NCBI GenBank assembly: GCA_963580285.1 | Contig: OY757011.1 | Location: 203,625,644-203,689,643, forward strand | Reading direction: 5' to 3' | Length of the DNA stretch: 64,000 bases | From: Lucinisca nassula | Lineage: Eukaryota; Mollusca; Bivalvia; Lucinida; Lucinidae | Part shown: piece after piece, positions 1 through 10,244 of the stretch | Position numbering within the stretch: the stretch's first letter is position 1 | Layout: each line of letters starts with the position of its first letter | Notes under the pieces: generated by a model | What the model was told of the DNA's origin: nothing | The model's input: only the letters and a program-made list of their open reading frames with translations | The model's database searches: none | Translations under genes and position numbers: made by a program

Positions 1-168
1 CGTCCATGTTTATAAACCTTATTGGTTTCATTGGGCGGCAGGGCTTCAGATGTCATTTCAAGTTAATGTCGGGAAAAAAGTCCCACACAGTTGGAAACAA
101 CGTATCCAAAATGACCCACACAGTCTTGATGGGGACGTTAAACCTTAAATCAAACAAACAAATAAAAC
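1..168 (+). mobile_element. SINE family A, 3' part cut by window edge
   Basis: The stretch matches the second half of a SINE that recurs at 351, 39819, 52732, 57691 and 62256: a GTCCATG..TATAAACC block, GTCGGG..AAAGTCCCAC, then a tail GACGTTAAACC..AAATCAAACAAACAAA. The 5' half lies outside the window. The tail ends in short AAAC repeats, as expected for a LINE-mobilised SINE. Confidence 0.7.
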
Positions 169-341
169 CTAAATTATGTGTGTTCGTTAGAACGGCCTCG
201 ACGAGTACTCACAATATATGTTTTGAGTAAGAATATACCCTAGCTTTGAACCCCCCGCTGTCAATATCTAAAGTGGGGGGTTAAAATGGTATTCAGTGCA
301 CGGAATTGTTAAGGTAATTTTTCATTAGAATGATACGAGGT
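169..341. other. Degenerate foldback MITE remnant
   Basis: It contains GTGTGTTCGTTAGAACGGCCTC and a short ACTCACAATATATG segment, resembling one half of the centre of the foldback MITE seen intact at 3007-3284. No gene is visible. Confidence 0.35.
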
Positions 342-350
342 AGCATGTTG

Positions 351-587
351 CCCCCGCCCATCGGGACTTGAAGAAATATATGGGCCCGCCTGATGCTTCC
401 ACGCAGAGGTGAAACCAACCCGCACACGAGTACTGGTAAACCACTTAGAGGATCTAAGCCTGCCCAGGTAAAGGTGTGCGAGTCGGACCGTCCATGCTTA
501 TAAAGCCTATGTCGGGTAAAAGTCCCACAAAATTGGTAGCAACGACTCCAACATGACCTTTACAGTGTTGACCTCAAATCAAACAAA
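351..587 (+). mobile_element. SINE family A with target-site duplication
   Basis: It starts CCCCCGCCCATCGGGACTTG and ends CTCAAATCAAACAAA. It is flanked by a 9-bp direct repeat AGCATGTTG at 342-350 and 588-596, which marks a retroposition event. Relative to full copies of about 305 bp it lacks an internal block of about 45 bp (the ATTGGTTTCATTGGGCGAC region) and part of the GGGGACGTTA tail, so it is an internally deleted copy. Confidence 0.75.
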
Positions 588-596
588 AGCATGTTG

Positions 597-853
597 CTAT
601 GCGACGCGTGTGCAGGCCAGTACTTGACATTTCACTGAATACTATTCATTGCGATAAGTCACGTTTACACACAACACCATTTGATGACCCTAGAAATGAT
701 AGTCTGATTAGATAATAAAACTAAGGCCCAAAGAAAAAAAATGACATCTTTAACGTCGCATATCAGAAACATCCTTCAGAATCGGAAACTGAATTGCTAC
801 TGTGATACGTCAAATGACAGTCATACAGCAGGATCTGTGATGTGGGAAGTTAG
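597..853. other. No recognisable feature
   Basis: AT-rich sequence. A 74-codon open frame starts at 741 but shows no family resemblance, and the antisense LINE fragment overlaps its end. Nothing further can be supported. Confidence 0.5.
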
Positions 854-1576
854 TCAAGAGGTAAACTTAGCTACCTTCAGCCGTCGAAATAATCGAACCA
901 GGAAGGGCATTCCAATCTCTGATGGTTCGGGGGAAGAACTATTCTTTATAAATGTCAGTTCTTGAGGTAAGGGTTTGAAACGCCAATGAATGATGATTTC
1001 GACATTGCCTAGCTGGGGGAACAAGGTCATCTGTTGGAATGCTGGCAGCACCCTTTAAACCCTTGTATAAAAGTATGAGCCTACTGTCTTTTCTCCTTTT
1101 CTTGAGAGACTCCGATCTTAATTTTCCTAGTAGTCCAGTCATGCTCCCAGTTTCAAAGCAGTAATTGCTTGTTGCCAATCTAGCTGCATGCTCTGATTCT
1201 GAACTTTTTCAATTCCTTCATTAAGGACCACTCCACTGGGTCCCAGATACTACTACCATATTCCAAGATTGGGCGAACAAGTCCATTATATGCGGTCTCT
1301 TTTACATCCTAAGGACAATGACTTAGTACACATGCTTGTCACACCAAAGTATTTAACGGAATCTTCATTCTCGAGGACCGTTCCCTCTAACGTGTAAGAA
1401 GGACACAGAAGCCTTAATTTTATTGGTTCTCTTCCTAGGTATCTGCATAATATTGCATTCAACGGGCTGAAATCTCTTCTTGAAACTCTCCCTGATAATG
1501 CAAGCGTTAGCCAAGGGAGCCCCTGATACCATTTTATGCCAATTGGCAAGATCCAGCCTTGGTTTGAACCCGCCAC
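854..1576 (-). pseudogene. Non-LTR retrotransposon ORF2 fragment (RT 3' part)
   Basis: Read on the minus strand, this encodes the last third of a LINE reverse transcriptase in several frames. The order is a TLEGTVLENEDSVKYFGVT segment (the usual 'YLGV' block after the RT palm), then ETGSMTGLLGKLRSESLKK, then RRKDSRLILLYKGLKG and SRTDIYKE. In another frame comes a frame-shifted version of the usual FFPRTIRDWN..P block. These blocks in this order are standard for the Jockey/CR1 superclade. The endonuclease, fingers and catalytic YADD are absent, and frameshifts separate the pieces, so this is a dead, 5'-truncated copy. It lies on the strand opposite the deaminase-like exon and is unrelated to it. 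Confidence 0.8.
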
Positions 1577-1785
1577 TTCCCGGTCAATGACCTTTTCGGG
1601 TATTTTGAATGCTCGCGATAACCTCTCACCGAAAAAGTTAATCAGAATACCTACATTCTATGCTTCTGAATTATAGTAATACAGCAATGGATATCTTTAT
1701 AAAATTCTGCTTTTCCATTGAGGTGGGGTTTAGATGGATGTTCATTACTGACACGTTACTAAGGTCGATTATTATTATTAATGAC

Positions 1786-1881
1786 ATAGGGGCTTGAATC
1801 ATGAAAAAAGAAGAAAAATTGAAAACAAAAAAATTTTTTTTTTTTTTTTTTTCATTTTTTTTTCATGATTCAAGCCCCTAT
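1786..1881. repeat. A/T-centred foldback (inverted repeat)
   Basis: CATAGGGGCTTGAATCATGA at the left is repeated in inverse orientation at the right (TCATGATTCAAGCCCCTATG), around a purine-rich then T-rich centre. The first 14 bases, CATAGGGGCTTGAA, also match the start of SINE family A, so the hairpin may have formed from two inverted SINE heads. Confidence 0.7.
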
Positions 1882-2299
1882 GATTAATGAAAAGGATCGA
1901 CTGCTGTAGCTGTTGGAGTTCAAGAAATACTTCTTTGTGTTGTTGCTTTAAGGAAAGCGTTGGGGGTATTGCGAATGCCCGTCTGTTCGTCCGTCACGCT
2001 AGCTCCTCCTTAACCGCTATTCAGAATGAAATCCAATTTGGTACATTGCTTCCTTACATGATGAGAGAGTGCGAGAGCAACATTAAAATTGGCTCCGCCC
2101 ACAGGGGGAGCAAGCGTTGGGATTTGCGATGGCTTGCCATCGACTGCTCGCTCTAGTTCTATTTAATATTTAAGGGATCGACCAAAGCTGTATTTAGGAT
2201 CCGTAAGATATTGATGACATTCCAGTTCAATTTCCAGCCTACGTTCAGGGACAATCAACCACCTGTGCTGCTAGAAGTTTGATTTTCTTTTCATTCCAG
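1882..2299. other. Uncharacterised region ending in a splice acceptor
   Basis: No coding sequence is recognised. The end reads TTTTCTTTTCATTCCAG, a pyrimidine tract followed by AG at 2298-2299. This fits a 3' splice site feeding the open frame that follows, so the 3' part of this stretch is probably intron. Confidence 0.5.
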
Positions 2300-2930
2300 C
2301 AAGGTGCCCTTTATCCATGAAGTTATTCATACCTTTAGGAATCAGAAACACGCACTGAAGCCATTAGGACAGTTTTCCGTTCTGCTGTTGGTACCACAAC
2401 ACGCTGTCTGGCGACCACTACCAGAGCTGAAACCGCACATGCCAGGTATACCATACGAACCGTTGATAAACAATGAGTATTACATCTCACCACATATTCA
2501 AGACGCAGTAACATATATAGCAGCACGCCCTTGTGGACGAGAACATTCAGAAGAAAAACTATTACCCTTTTTCCCGCAGCTCACGTATAATTTTATCCAA
2601 TTTTATCGTCAGCCACCAGCCATGATTATTTTATATACATGGCTAATGCCATGCTCGCTATGTACAGATCATATTTGTAAAACCTTTCCAAAAGTACCAG
2701 GAACAACATTTGTAGTCGTGTATTCAACAGGAGAAAAGTTTCCTGGGGCAGATCTCGATTATATGACTTACATGTTTCAGAGAAATGACATAATATGTTT
2801 CAAAGAGGAATGCCGTTGCAAAACAGAGGATATGCGATATAGGCTAAACAGGGTTTTGTGGAGAATACACATATCTTTCCCTCAGGCGCCATTCACAAGA
2901 AATTATCCAATATGGAGGAGACCTCGGTGA
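2300..2930 (+). CDS. Zinc-dependent deaminase-fold protein, terminal exon
   Basis: An open frame of about 209 codons ends at TGA 2928-2930. No ATG opens it: the frame is closed upstream by TGA at 2280-2282, and a pyrimidine tract plus AG ends at 2299. The best model is therefore the last exon, joined in phase 2 to an exon not found here. Counting from the GTG at 2304, the frame has a REHSE motif (H81, E83) and, 33 residues after E83, a PCSLC motif (C117, C120). The first is preceded by a helix-like stretch; the second follows a hydrophobic strand MIILYTW. H-x-E plus P-C-x-x-C at this spacing is the zinc site and proton-shuttle glutamate of the cytidine deaminase fold, including AID/APOBEC-like and bacterial-toxin-derived deaminases. 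Later strands (TTFVVVYS, NDIICF) fit the same fold. Substrate and exact clade are unknown. The 20 bases at 2410-2429 also occur in the SINE at 3620-3639, so part of the exon may be SINE-derived. No stop or frameshift interrupts it. Confidence 0.6.
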
Positions 2931-3006
2931 TACGCACTTGCATAACCTTTTCATCCCTGAATTTCTGAAGAGGACACTTCAATCTTTGGATGTGGACACG
3001 TCCAGC

Positions 3007-3284
3007 ATCACGAAAACACGTCTATATAATTTTGACCCACTTGAACCCCACTTTTATACAGCAAAACTGGGGTTTATAGGGGTAAACCTTATTTTTCTTA
3101 TTTCTGCTCTAAAATATAGATTGTGGGTACTCGTTAGAACCGCCTCGATGAGGCGGTTCTAACGAGTACCCACAATCTATATTTTTAGCAGAAATAAGAA
3201 AGATATCACAAATTTTCATCTCAAACTTTTAGTTTTTCGGCGGTAAAGTTAACAATGTATTTGTATACGCGTTGTTTCGTAATG
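3007..3284. mobile_element. Foldback MITE family M1
   Basis: The outer inverted ends are TCACGAAAACACGTCTATA and TATACGCGTTGTTTCGTAATGA. The centre (about 3096-3200) is a near-perfect palindrome: TTCTTATTTCTGCT, then GATTGTGGGTACTCG, then GAACCGCCTCGATGAGGCGG and the mirror image. Full-length relatives lie at 29560 (reversed), 34955, 43293, 58612 and 58919. It carries no coding sequence. The family starts about 75 bp after the stop codon of the deaminase-like exon and could contribute to its 3' UTR. Confidence 0.8.
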
Positions 3285-3480
3285 AGGATAACTCTTATTT
3301 CAGAACTAGATCCGCTGTAGCTGTAATTTGTTGTGTAATAAACAACAGTTTGAAGGACATTTGTAAAGTAGATCGACTCACGAGAGCGTAGCGCAAGTGA
3401 TTTGTCTACTTACAACTGACCCACAAACTGTGATAAAAATTCACATTCTAAAGCTGATCTATTTTTACGAGATGAACGAT

Positions 3481-3720
3481 GGTCAGCCTCGGTAGCACAG
3501 TGGTTAGCGCGTTCGACTTATGGCCGGAAGGTTGTGGGTTCGAATCCGACAACCGGAGGCGAGGTGTGCCCTTGGGCAAGACACGTTATGGCAATGCCCC
3601 ACTCGACCCAGCTGTAAATGGCGACCACTACCAGAGCTGTAAACGTCACTGCCTCTCTCGCGCGCGTGATAACATCCGGAATGAGTGCTCGTAAGCTTGG
3701 AGATTTCATCGCAATCGAAC
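3481..3720 (+). mobile_element. tRNA-derived SINE with V-type core
   Basis: The head reads as a tRNA-like pol III promoter: A box TAGCACAGTGG at 3493-3503 and B box GGTTCGAATCC at 3537-3547. Next comes CCCTTGGGCAAGACACGTTA..CCCCACTCGACCCAGCTGTAAA, which matches the conserved central domain of V-type SINEs reported in molluscs and vertebrates. The 3' boundary is set at the A-rich AACTAAAATAAAT. The tRNA-like head lacks a credible acceptor stem pairing, so it is not called a tRNA gene. Confidence 0.75.
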
Positions 3721-4084
3721 TAAAATAAATTAGCATAACCTAAACTAACGCAGAACGCAGAATATGTTCTATAAAGGGGTTATCCTTTGGAAGCCTATCT
3801 GGTGCTTCGGAACGTTTAAATGCCAGCGTGATTAAGTTATTTTTAGATGAAGTTTGGTAGGCAAAATATTTCTTACCATGCACTTAACGTACGGTTAGTG
3901 TACGATGTATTTATGCGCGGTGTTATTCGCCCTACAGTAGGCGGCTATATGTCTATTTTTCATGAATTTTGCAACAAAAAGTCGCCAGCCGCCAAATAGT
4001 GTCATATATATTTTCTAACCAAAAGCGTTGTTTATGGTAATATTGTACTGTCATGTTATAACGTGGGTTCCTTTTTTTAAAGTA
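3721..4084. other. No recognisable feature
   Basis: AT-rich unique-looking sequence between a SINE and a LINE. No open frame, RNA gene or repeat was recognised. Confidence 0.5.
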
Positions 4085-5962
4085 TCCTTCAAGGGACACA
4101 GATTTTAGTGGCGATCCCTATTCTGCTTAAATATTTAAACTTAAATATTGAAAGGGCTCTCGAACACTCCAAAAATCTGATAATCGTTGGAGACCTCAAC
4201 GAAGATCTACTGAATCCAAATTATCACAATCTAAAAGATGTTTTATTGATTAACTCGATGACTAATGTTATAACAGAACCAACAAGGCTACATGCCATTC
4301 TTGACCCAAGCATTATTCCAGACGACATGCCATTCCTGGATTCTGGTTCTTTAACTATTCCAGCCAATATAAGTGACCACAAAGCGACATATATAACACT
4401 ACCTTTTCAGTATGATACTGAAGGCGCTGTCAATAGACTAATATTTTTTATACAAAAAGGCTAATTTTATACTTTTAAAACAAAAAAAAAATTCAAATTA
4501 TGATTGGTCATGTCTAAGCGAAGGTACTCTAGATGAAGCCTGTTCTAAATTTAATGATACCTTTCTTGAATTTGTTAACTCTTGTGTTCATCCAAAAATG
4601 TACTTATTAGACCTGATGACAAGCCGTGGTACGATTCTGAAATAAGACGTGTGTCTACCAAACGAGATAGATTAAAACGGAAATTCAACAAATCAGGTAA
4701 TGCTAACACTCTGTCAAGATATAAGTTCTTTCGTAATAAAGTTAACAATTTAAAGCGACACGCAAAAGAGCAATTCTACAACAATTTAGAATTTTCTATT
4801 TCTGATTTTCACTCTAATGATAAAAAACAATTTTGGAAAGTGGTACGCCACTTTGTTAAAAGCAATTCCAGCTCCGCTTCAATTCCAACTCTAAATTCAT
4901 TCCCAGTTACTGGGCAAAATGACTTTTGTTTTTCATCAGAAGATAAAGCAGAATTATTAAACGAATATTTTACATCTATCTCCACAGTCAATGATGAAAA
5001 CGTCGACTTGCCTGATTTTGAATATAAATGCCAAAGTCGGTTATCAAGCATTGCATGTACACCACAAGAGGTAGCATCTTTGATTGAAATTTTAAATCCG
5101 AACAAGGCTACAGGGCCAGATGGTATTAGTACCAAAATACTAAAATATGTAGCAAAAGAAGTATCTGTGCCTCTGTGTACATTCTTTAATAGATCTTTCA
5201 GAGAATGCAAGTTTGCAGAGATCTATAAATATTCAAATGTTATATCTTTACCCAAAAAGGGAGATAATTCTGATCCTTCGACATTTCGACCTGTTTCTCT
5301 CTTAAGTAACGTTGGCAAACTACAAGAAAGAATAGCTTTTAAACACAGTTATAACTTTTACATGAAAATAATTTACTTTATAAATATCAATCTGGTTTTT
5401 TACCCAATCATTCAACAACCTTTCAACTTATAGACATCTATCATCACATCTGCCAGACTTTTGATAATAACCAATTTTCATGTATGGTTTTCCTAGACGT
5501 TTCTAAAGCTTTCGACAGAGTGTGGCATAAGGGACTAGTTTTTAAATTAAAACAAAATGGCATAGACGGTGAATTATTGGACTGGATTATTGACTACCTC
5601 AATGATAGGAAGCAAAAAGTCGTTATCAGAAACAGGTCTTCAACCTTAAGGAGAGTAAATGCCGGCGTTCCTCAAGGGTCTGTTCTAGGCCCCCTTTTAT
5701 TTTTAGTTTATATCAATGATATATCTGATTCTCTGCCTAGCCTTACTAAATTATTTGCCGACGATAGCTCTCTATTCTGCGCAGCACTACTCTAAATGAC
5801 ATTGAGGGTATCATTAACCATGATTTGCGAATGTGAGTAAATTGGGCATCTCAGTGGTTGATAAAATTTAACCCATTTAAAACAGAAGCAATGATTTTCA
5901 CTTTAAAACTTATTGAATCACTTCCTAATATAATATTTGATGGAACTCCCGTAAAATTCGTT

Positions 5963-6455
5963 TATTTGTTTATTTATTGTTTATTAGAAATTTCATGGTA
6001 ACATACATACACACAAAAAGAGTATATATATGTACCATTGGATTGGACGTAGGCGTTGCCTATTTTGGTCCTTTCCAAGTGGTACTGTTTACAGCATGTT
6101 TTATATATAGATATAGTTGAAACCATTATTTGAGATACAACATTTAAGAAATACAATTTAACAACATTATCCCAACATACATACGTTGCCATCATTGAGA
6201 CGTCGATTCAACGTCGATGCGACACCATGAGTTGATGTCGCTTCGACGAAGATGCGGCATCTCGTTTGTGGGTGACTTTGTACCGACGTTGTTGTGACGC
6301 TGCAACAAAGTCAAAGTACCTCTGATACGACGTCTAACCAACGTCACGTCAACGTAAGTTCTGAGTGGGATTACAGATTTGTTACTTCTACTAGATTATT
6401 TATTTATCAGCAGGTAAGGTATAAGAATAATGTAGATCTATGATCTATAAGATTA

Positions 6456-6536
<81 letters not shown>

Positions 6537-6540
6537 AGTA
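5963..6540 (-). mobile_element. Retroposed insertion inside the LINE, with 13-bp TSD
   Basis: The 13 bases CGTAAAATTCGTT flank the segment at 5950-5962 and 6541-6553. Read on the minus strand, the insert ends TTCTAATAAACAATAAATAAACAAATA, an A-rich tail directly at the duplication, so it is a retroposon inserted antisense to its host. The rest contains repeated ACGT-rich words but no known protein. It is probably a 5'-truncated LINE 3' end or a SINE. Confidence 0.7.
6459..6532. repeat. (GA)37 microsatellite
   Basis: An uninterrupted GA run lies within the retroposed insertion, near the end that corresponds to the insert's 5' side. Confidence 0.98.
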
Positions 6541-7901
6541 CGTAAAATTCGTTACAGATCATAAACATTTAGGTCTAACCTTCAGTAGTAACGGTAAATG
6601 ACATTCCCATATTGAGAATATTAAAAACAGTGCATCAAAAGTTATTGGCATAATGAGGAAACTGAAATATACATTTAGTCGAGTTGCATTAAATCAAACT
6701 CATTTATCGTACATGTTGCCTATTATCGAATATTCATGTGCTGTGTGGGACGGCTGTACTGTAGAGGATATTAACTCGCTTCAAAAACTTCAGAATGAAA
6801 CTGCCCGCATAGTTACAGGCTTAACCAGATCAGTTTCTCTGGACAATCTGTACAGAGAATGTGGCTGGGTGTCCTTTTTGGAACGGCGCAGACAGCAAAA
6901 ACTTGTATTTATGTATAAATCAATAAACGGGTTCGTTCCTACATATATATCCGATCTAATCCCCCCTTTAGTGGGAGAAGCAAATGCTTACAATCTCCGA
7001 AACCAAGCAGATGTTACCGCTCCTTTCTGCAGGACTTAAATCTCTCGCAAATCTTGTATTCCATCCTCAATTTTAGCATGGAATTCTCTTGACGTCAAGT
7101 TACGTAATTCACCGTCTCTGGCAAGTTTTAAGTATCAATTGAAAAGGCATCAAAACAACCCGAAAGTCCCATTACACTATAGATTTAGTAACAGATATGT
7201 GTCTGCTTTACACGTAAGAATTAGGAACAATTGTAGTAATTTACGTCTTGACTTATATATTAATCACTTATCACCTAATTTCACTTGCAGTTGCTCTGAC
7301 GAAGCCGAAGATGCTGCTCATTATTTTTTTCACTGTTCACGTTACACTAACGAAAGAGTAATTCTTTTCCAATCAACCAGAGCTTTTCATCCACTCAATA
7401 TCAATATTCTTTTATTTGGAGATGTTATTCTGTCGAAAGAAGATAACACTCTAATCTTTACAGCCGTACAAACATTTATTAAGGATACTAGAAGGTTCGC
7501 CAACTAGGCTGCTGCTCACCTATGCCAGTATGACATCTCAATCCATTTTCACTTTGTTATTTTTTATCACACTGTTTTTCTTTATTTAATTATTCATTAT
7601 ACATCTTATACATTTTTTCTCACCATGTTTTTCTTTTTCTCATCATCTTTGGGAAATGTGATGTATGTATATTTGTTATATCACTCCATATGAAGTATTC
7701 AAAATGTCTCTGTATTTGCCACTATCATGTGCATGTATATATTACTGTAATACTGTTTTGTAGGGGAGGGCCGTAACTAATGTTGGCAGAACTTGTGGCC
7801 CGACCATGTTGCTTGATTTATGATGCAATAAAATATGTTTATACTTATACGTTTTTGCTTAAATTTGCTGTATGGCTAGTAAATACCGGTAAACATTGAC
7901 G

Positions 7902-8205
7902 GTATTCGACAGGTAGGTTTCGTGCAATTTCCGTGAAATTCCACGCAGGAGTGTGGTGCCTAGATGTAATAGCTGGTCAAATGGTCCAATCAAATATTTT
8001 ATTTGTGTATAGCTCATAAGCGACCGTGGTGCACGAAAGGTTCGACTTTTCCTTCGAATAGAATCGTGCTCCACGATCGCTTATGTATTTGAAAAATAAC
8101 CAATATTTGATTGGACCATGTGATCGGCTATTACAAGAAAGACACCACACTCCTGCGTGGAATTTCACGGAAATTTCACGAAACTTCCCAGTCGAATATG
8201 GCCAT
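7902..8205. mobile_element. Foldback element of about 300 bp
   Basis: Long inverted arms: TTTCCGTGAAATTCCACGCA at the left is mirrored as TGCGTGGAATTTCACGGAAA at the right, and the pairing continues inward through AGGAGTGTGGTG, GGTCCAATCAAATAT and the CATAAGCGA block. It is non-coding. No target duplication could be read with certainty. Confidence 0.75.
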
Positions 8206-9069
8206 TATCGAGCTAGCTCGGGAATGCATGCTTTTCCCCCCGAGATAGTTTTTCCTGTATGACCGATAGATATAAATATCCTAAAAATTGTCGCAATGCC
8301 AGCAGTGGGTCAAGACAGATATCAGGGTATGCCAGCACCACATCACCACAAGAACGTGTCGAGCTCATATGACGGGATGTGGAATCTACACTGCTCAAAA
8401 TAATTAAAGGAACACTTATTTCTTTGAAAATTTCGGTAGTTTGCTACTTATTTTTTTCGAACAACTTTTACTTAATATAAAAGTATATTACTTCAAGTAT
8501 ATACAGGTACATTGTAGTTCGACATGTGTCTACCTGTCATCATGGAAAGCCTGCAAACCGCTGAACCGGACAACACGTGTTTAGCCATAGTGTCAGTACA
8601 TGTACGTGGTCACTGTTTCTCCCATTTAATGCTTGAAAATGCATGTTTTCGGAATTGTGGATTCTTTTCTGTTTCTACGCATTATCAGTCACTGTTAGAC
8701 ACCATTTGAATGGTATTGAAACAGCCAGGGTTGTGCAAATGATCTAAGATGGACTCTCGCAACTTTAAGTGGCACGTTACCTTGATGTGTCCCCCAGTGT
8801 TGTAAACAGACTTTGGGCTCGCTACCAGGAAAATGTTGTTTTCAGCAGAAGGTCAGGACAGAGTCGGCCAAGGGCGACAACTGCCGTTCAGGATCGATAT
8901 TTGCGGACTTTAGCTTTACGTAACCGTCACTCAACAGCTAGAGGCCTACGTAACGACTTCCAGCACGCAACAGGAGTCCGTCTGTCGGATCAGACAATTA
9001 GAAACAGGCTTCATGATCATGATTTACGAGGACTGTTCAAATATGAATGCAACTAAGCACATAAAAATG

Positions 9070-10239
9070 ATTCCGTGATAGATTTCGATGAAAAATTTAT
9101 TTTGTCCCCTCAAAGCATTCCCCTTTAACAGATATACAAACTTTCAGTCTTCTGATCCAATCATTGAATGCATTTTGGTAGTCTTTTCGAGGTATACTAT
9201 GAAGGCACTGGAATATTGCAGAACCGAGGTGTTTGCGCTGTACAAATTTTCGACCAGAAAGGTATTTTTTCAGCCGCGGAACAAAAAAAAAAAAGTCACA
9301 CGGGTCAAGGTCAGGGGATTACGGTGGGTGAGGGAGTTCAACATCATTTTCCTGCTTCAGATAGTCTTGCACAATGAACGCCTTGTGCGATGACGCATTG
9401 TCATGTAGCAATCTGGCATTGGCCAAACCAGTTACGGGTCTTCGTTCTTTGAAATATTTCTTCAATTTTCGAAGAACTTTATTCTTGTAAAACTTCGCAT
9501 TTACAGATTTGCCTTTAGGCACAGCAACCTGAATAGCAGGGCCCTGATTTGAAAAGAATATGGCATACATTTCCTTCTTGACGCTCATGGTCCGCTTTGC
9601 AATGTATGATCCTTTGCAATACATTGTTACCCATATTTTGTTCTGAAGCTTTCGTTTTGGCTAAAAAAAGTGAACCCATGTCTCGTCACCTGTGACGACA
9701 TTAGCGAAAGACCGTGCATTGTAATTTGGAATCTTTTTAAGCAACTTCTTGGCGCACTGAACGCGTGTCTTTTTCTGCTCATCTGTCAACAGATGGGGAA
9801 TCCATCTAGCACAGATATTTCTCATTTTCAAATCCCGTTTCAGAAATATATGAGCTGCTCCTAATGGGATGCCAACCATACTAGCTATTTGCCTAGTGGT
9901 GTATCGTGCATCGGTAGCAACTATTTCTTTCACTCTAGCAACCATCTTGGCAGATGTTGCTCTTTTCGGTCGGCGATCATGTGGTACATCTTCTGTTGAG
10001 CCTAGCCCACAGCTGAATTTCTTACACCAACGAAAAACTGTCGGAAAAGACATTTCATTATGCCCATAAACCGAATATATTTCATCAAAAATGTCTTTGC
10101 ACCGTATATCAAGATTACAACGATTCTTAATATAGGACCGTATTTCAACGGCGTACTCTGACCTTCTTCCAACCAAGTTTTGTATTAGTATACAAGAGTA
10201 GACAGTGTTTATCGAACGATATACATGGCTAAAGTGCAC
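9070..10239 (-). pseudogene. Mariner transposase (DD34D), dead
   Basis: Read on the minus strand from 10239. The N-terminal HTH region (SYIKNRCNLDIRCKDIFDEI, FPTVFRWCKKF) is followed by TTRQIASMVGIPLGAAH and the first catalytic aspartate in VTGDETWVHFF. A TAG at 9661-9663 follows directly, where the family usually has glutamate. The same frame continues with the second aspartate in LLHDNASSHKAF. A TAA at about 9317-9319 replaces the tyrosine of the P-Y-SPDL block, and the third aspartate in SPDLDPCDFF is 34 residues after the second. A T-run then shifts the frame before KKYLSGRKFVQ and NAFNDWIRRLKVCI. Two stops and at least one shift make it non-functional. Confidence 0.9.
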
Positions 10240-10244
10240 GGATT

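Larger units (their letters stand above)
4085..7845 (+). pseudogene. 5'-truncated non-LTR retrotransposon, broken ORF2
   Basis: Five open pieces follow the order of a LINE ORF2. 4108-4464 is the end of the apurinic-type endonuclease (GDLNEDLL, TRLHAILDP, ISDHKATYI). 4582-5433 is the linker and RT fingers (NPNKATGPDGIS, FRPVSLLSNVGK). 5484-5795 is the RT palm ([26 protein letters not shown], catalytic FADDS with the two aspartates at 5760-5765). 6653-7039 is the thumb region (LPIIEYSCAVWDG). 7139-7507 is the C-terminal zinc-finger-like tail (CSCSDEAEDAAHYFFHC). At least three frameshifts or stops separate these. A 578-bp insertion at 5963-6540 splits the frame. AATAAA at 7827-7832 probably marks the 3' end. 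The N-terminal half of the endonuclease and any ORF1 are missing. CR1/Jockey superclade, inactive. Confidence 0.9.

Noticed and set aside
741..965. Coding exon with GAGGTAAG donor at 966
   Set aside because: An in-frame TGA at 963-965 precedes the donor, the peptide has no recognisable family, and the end overlaps antisense LINE sequence.
3481..3550. tRNA gene (A and B boxes present)
   Set aside because: The sequence continues into a V-type SINE core, and the acceptor stem does not pair convincingly. It is a SINE head.
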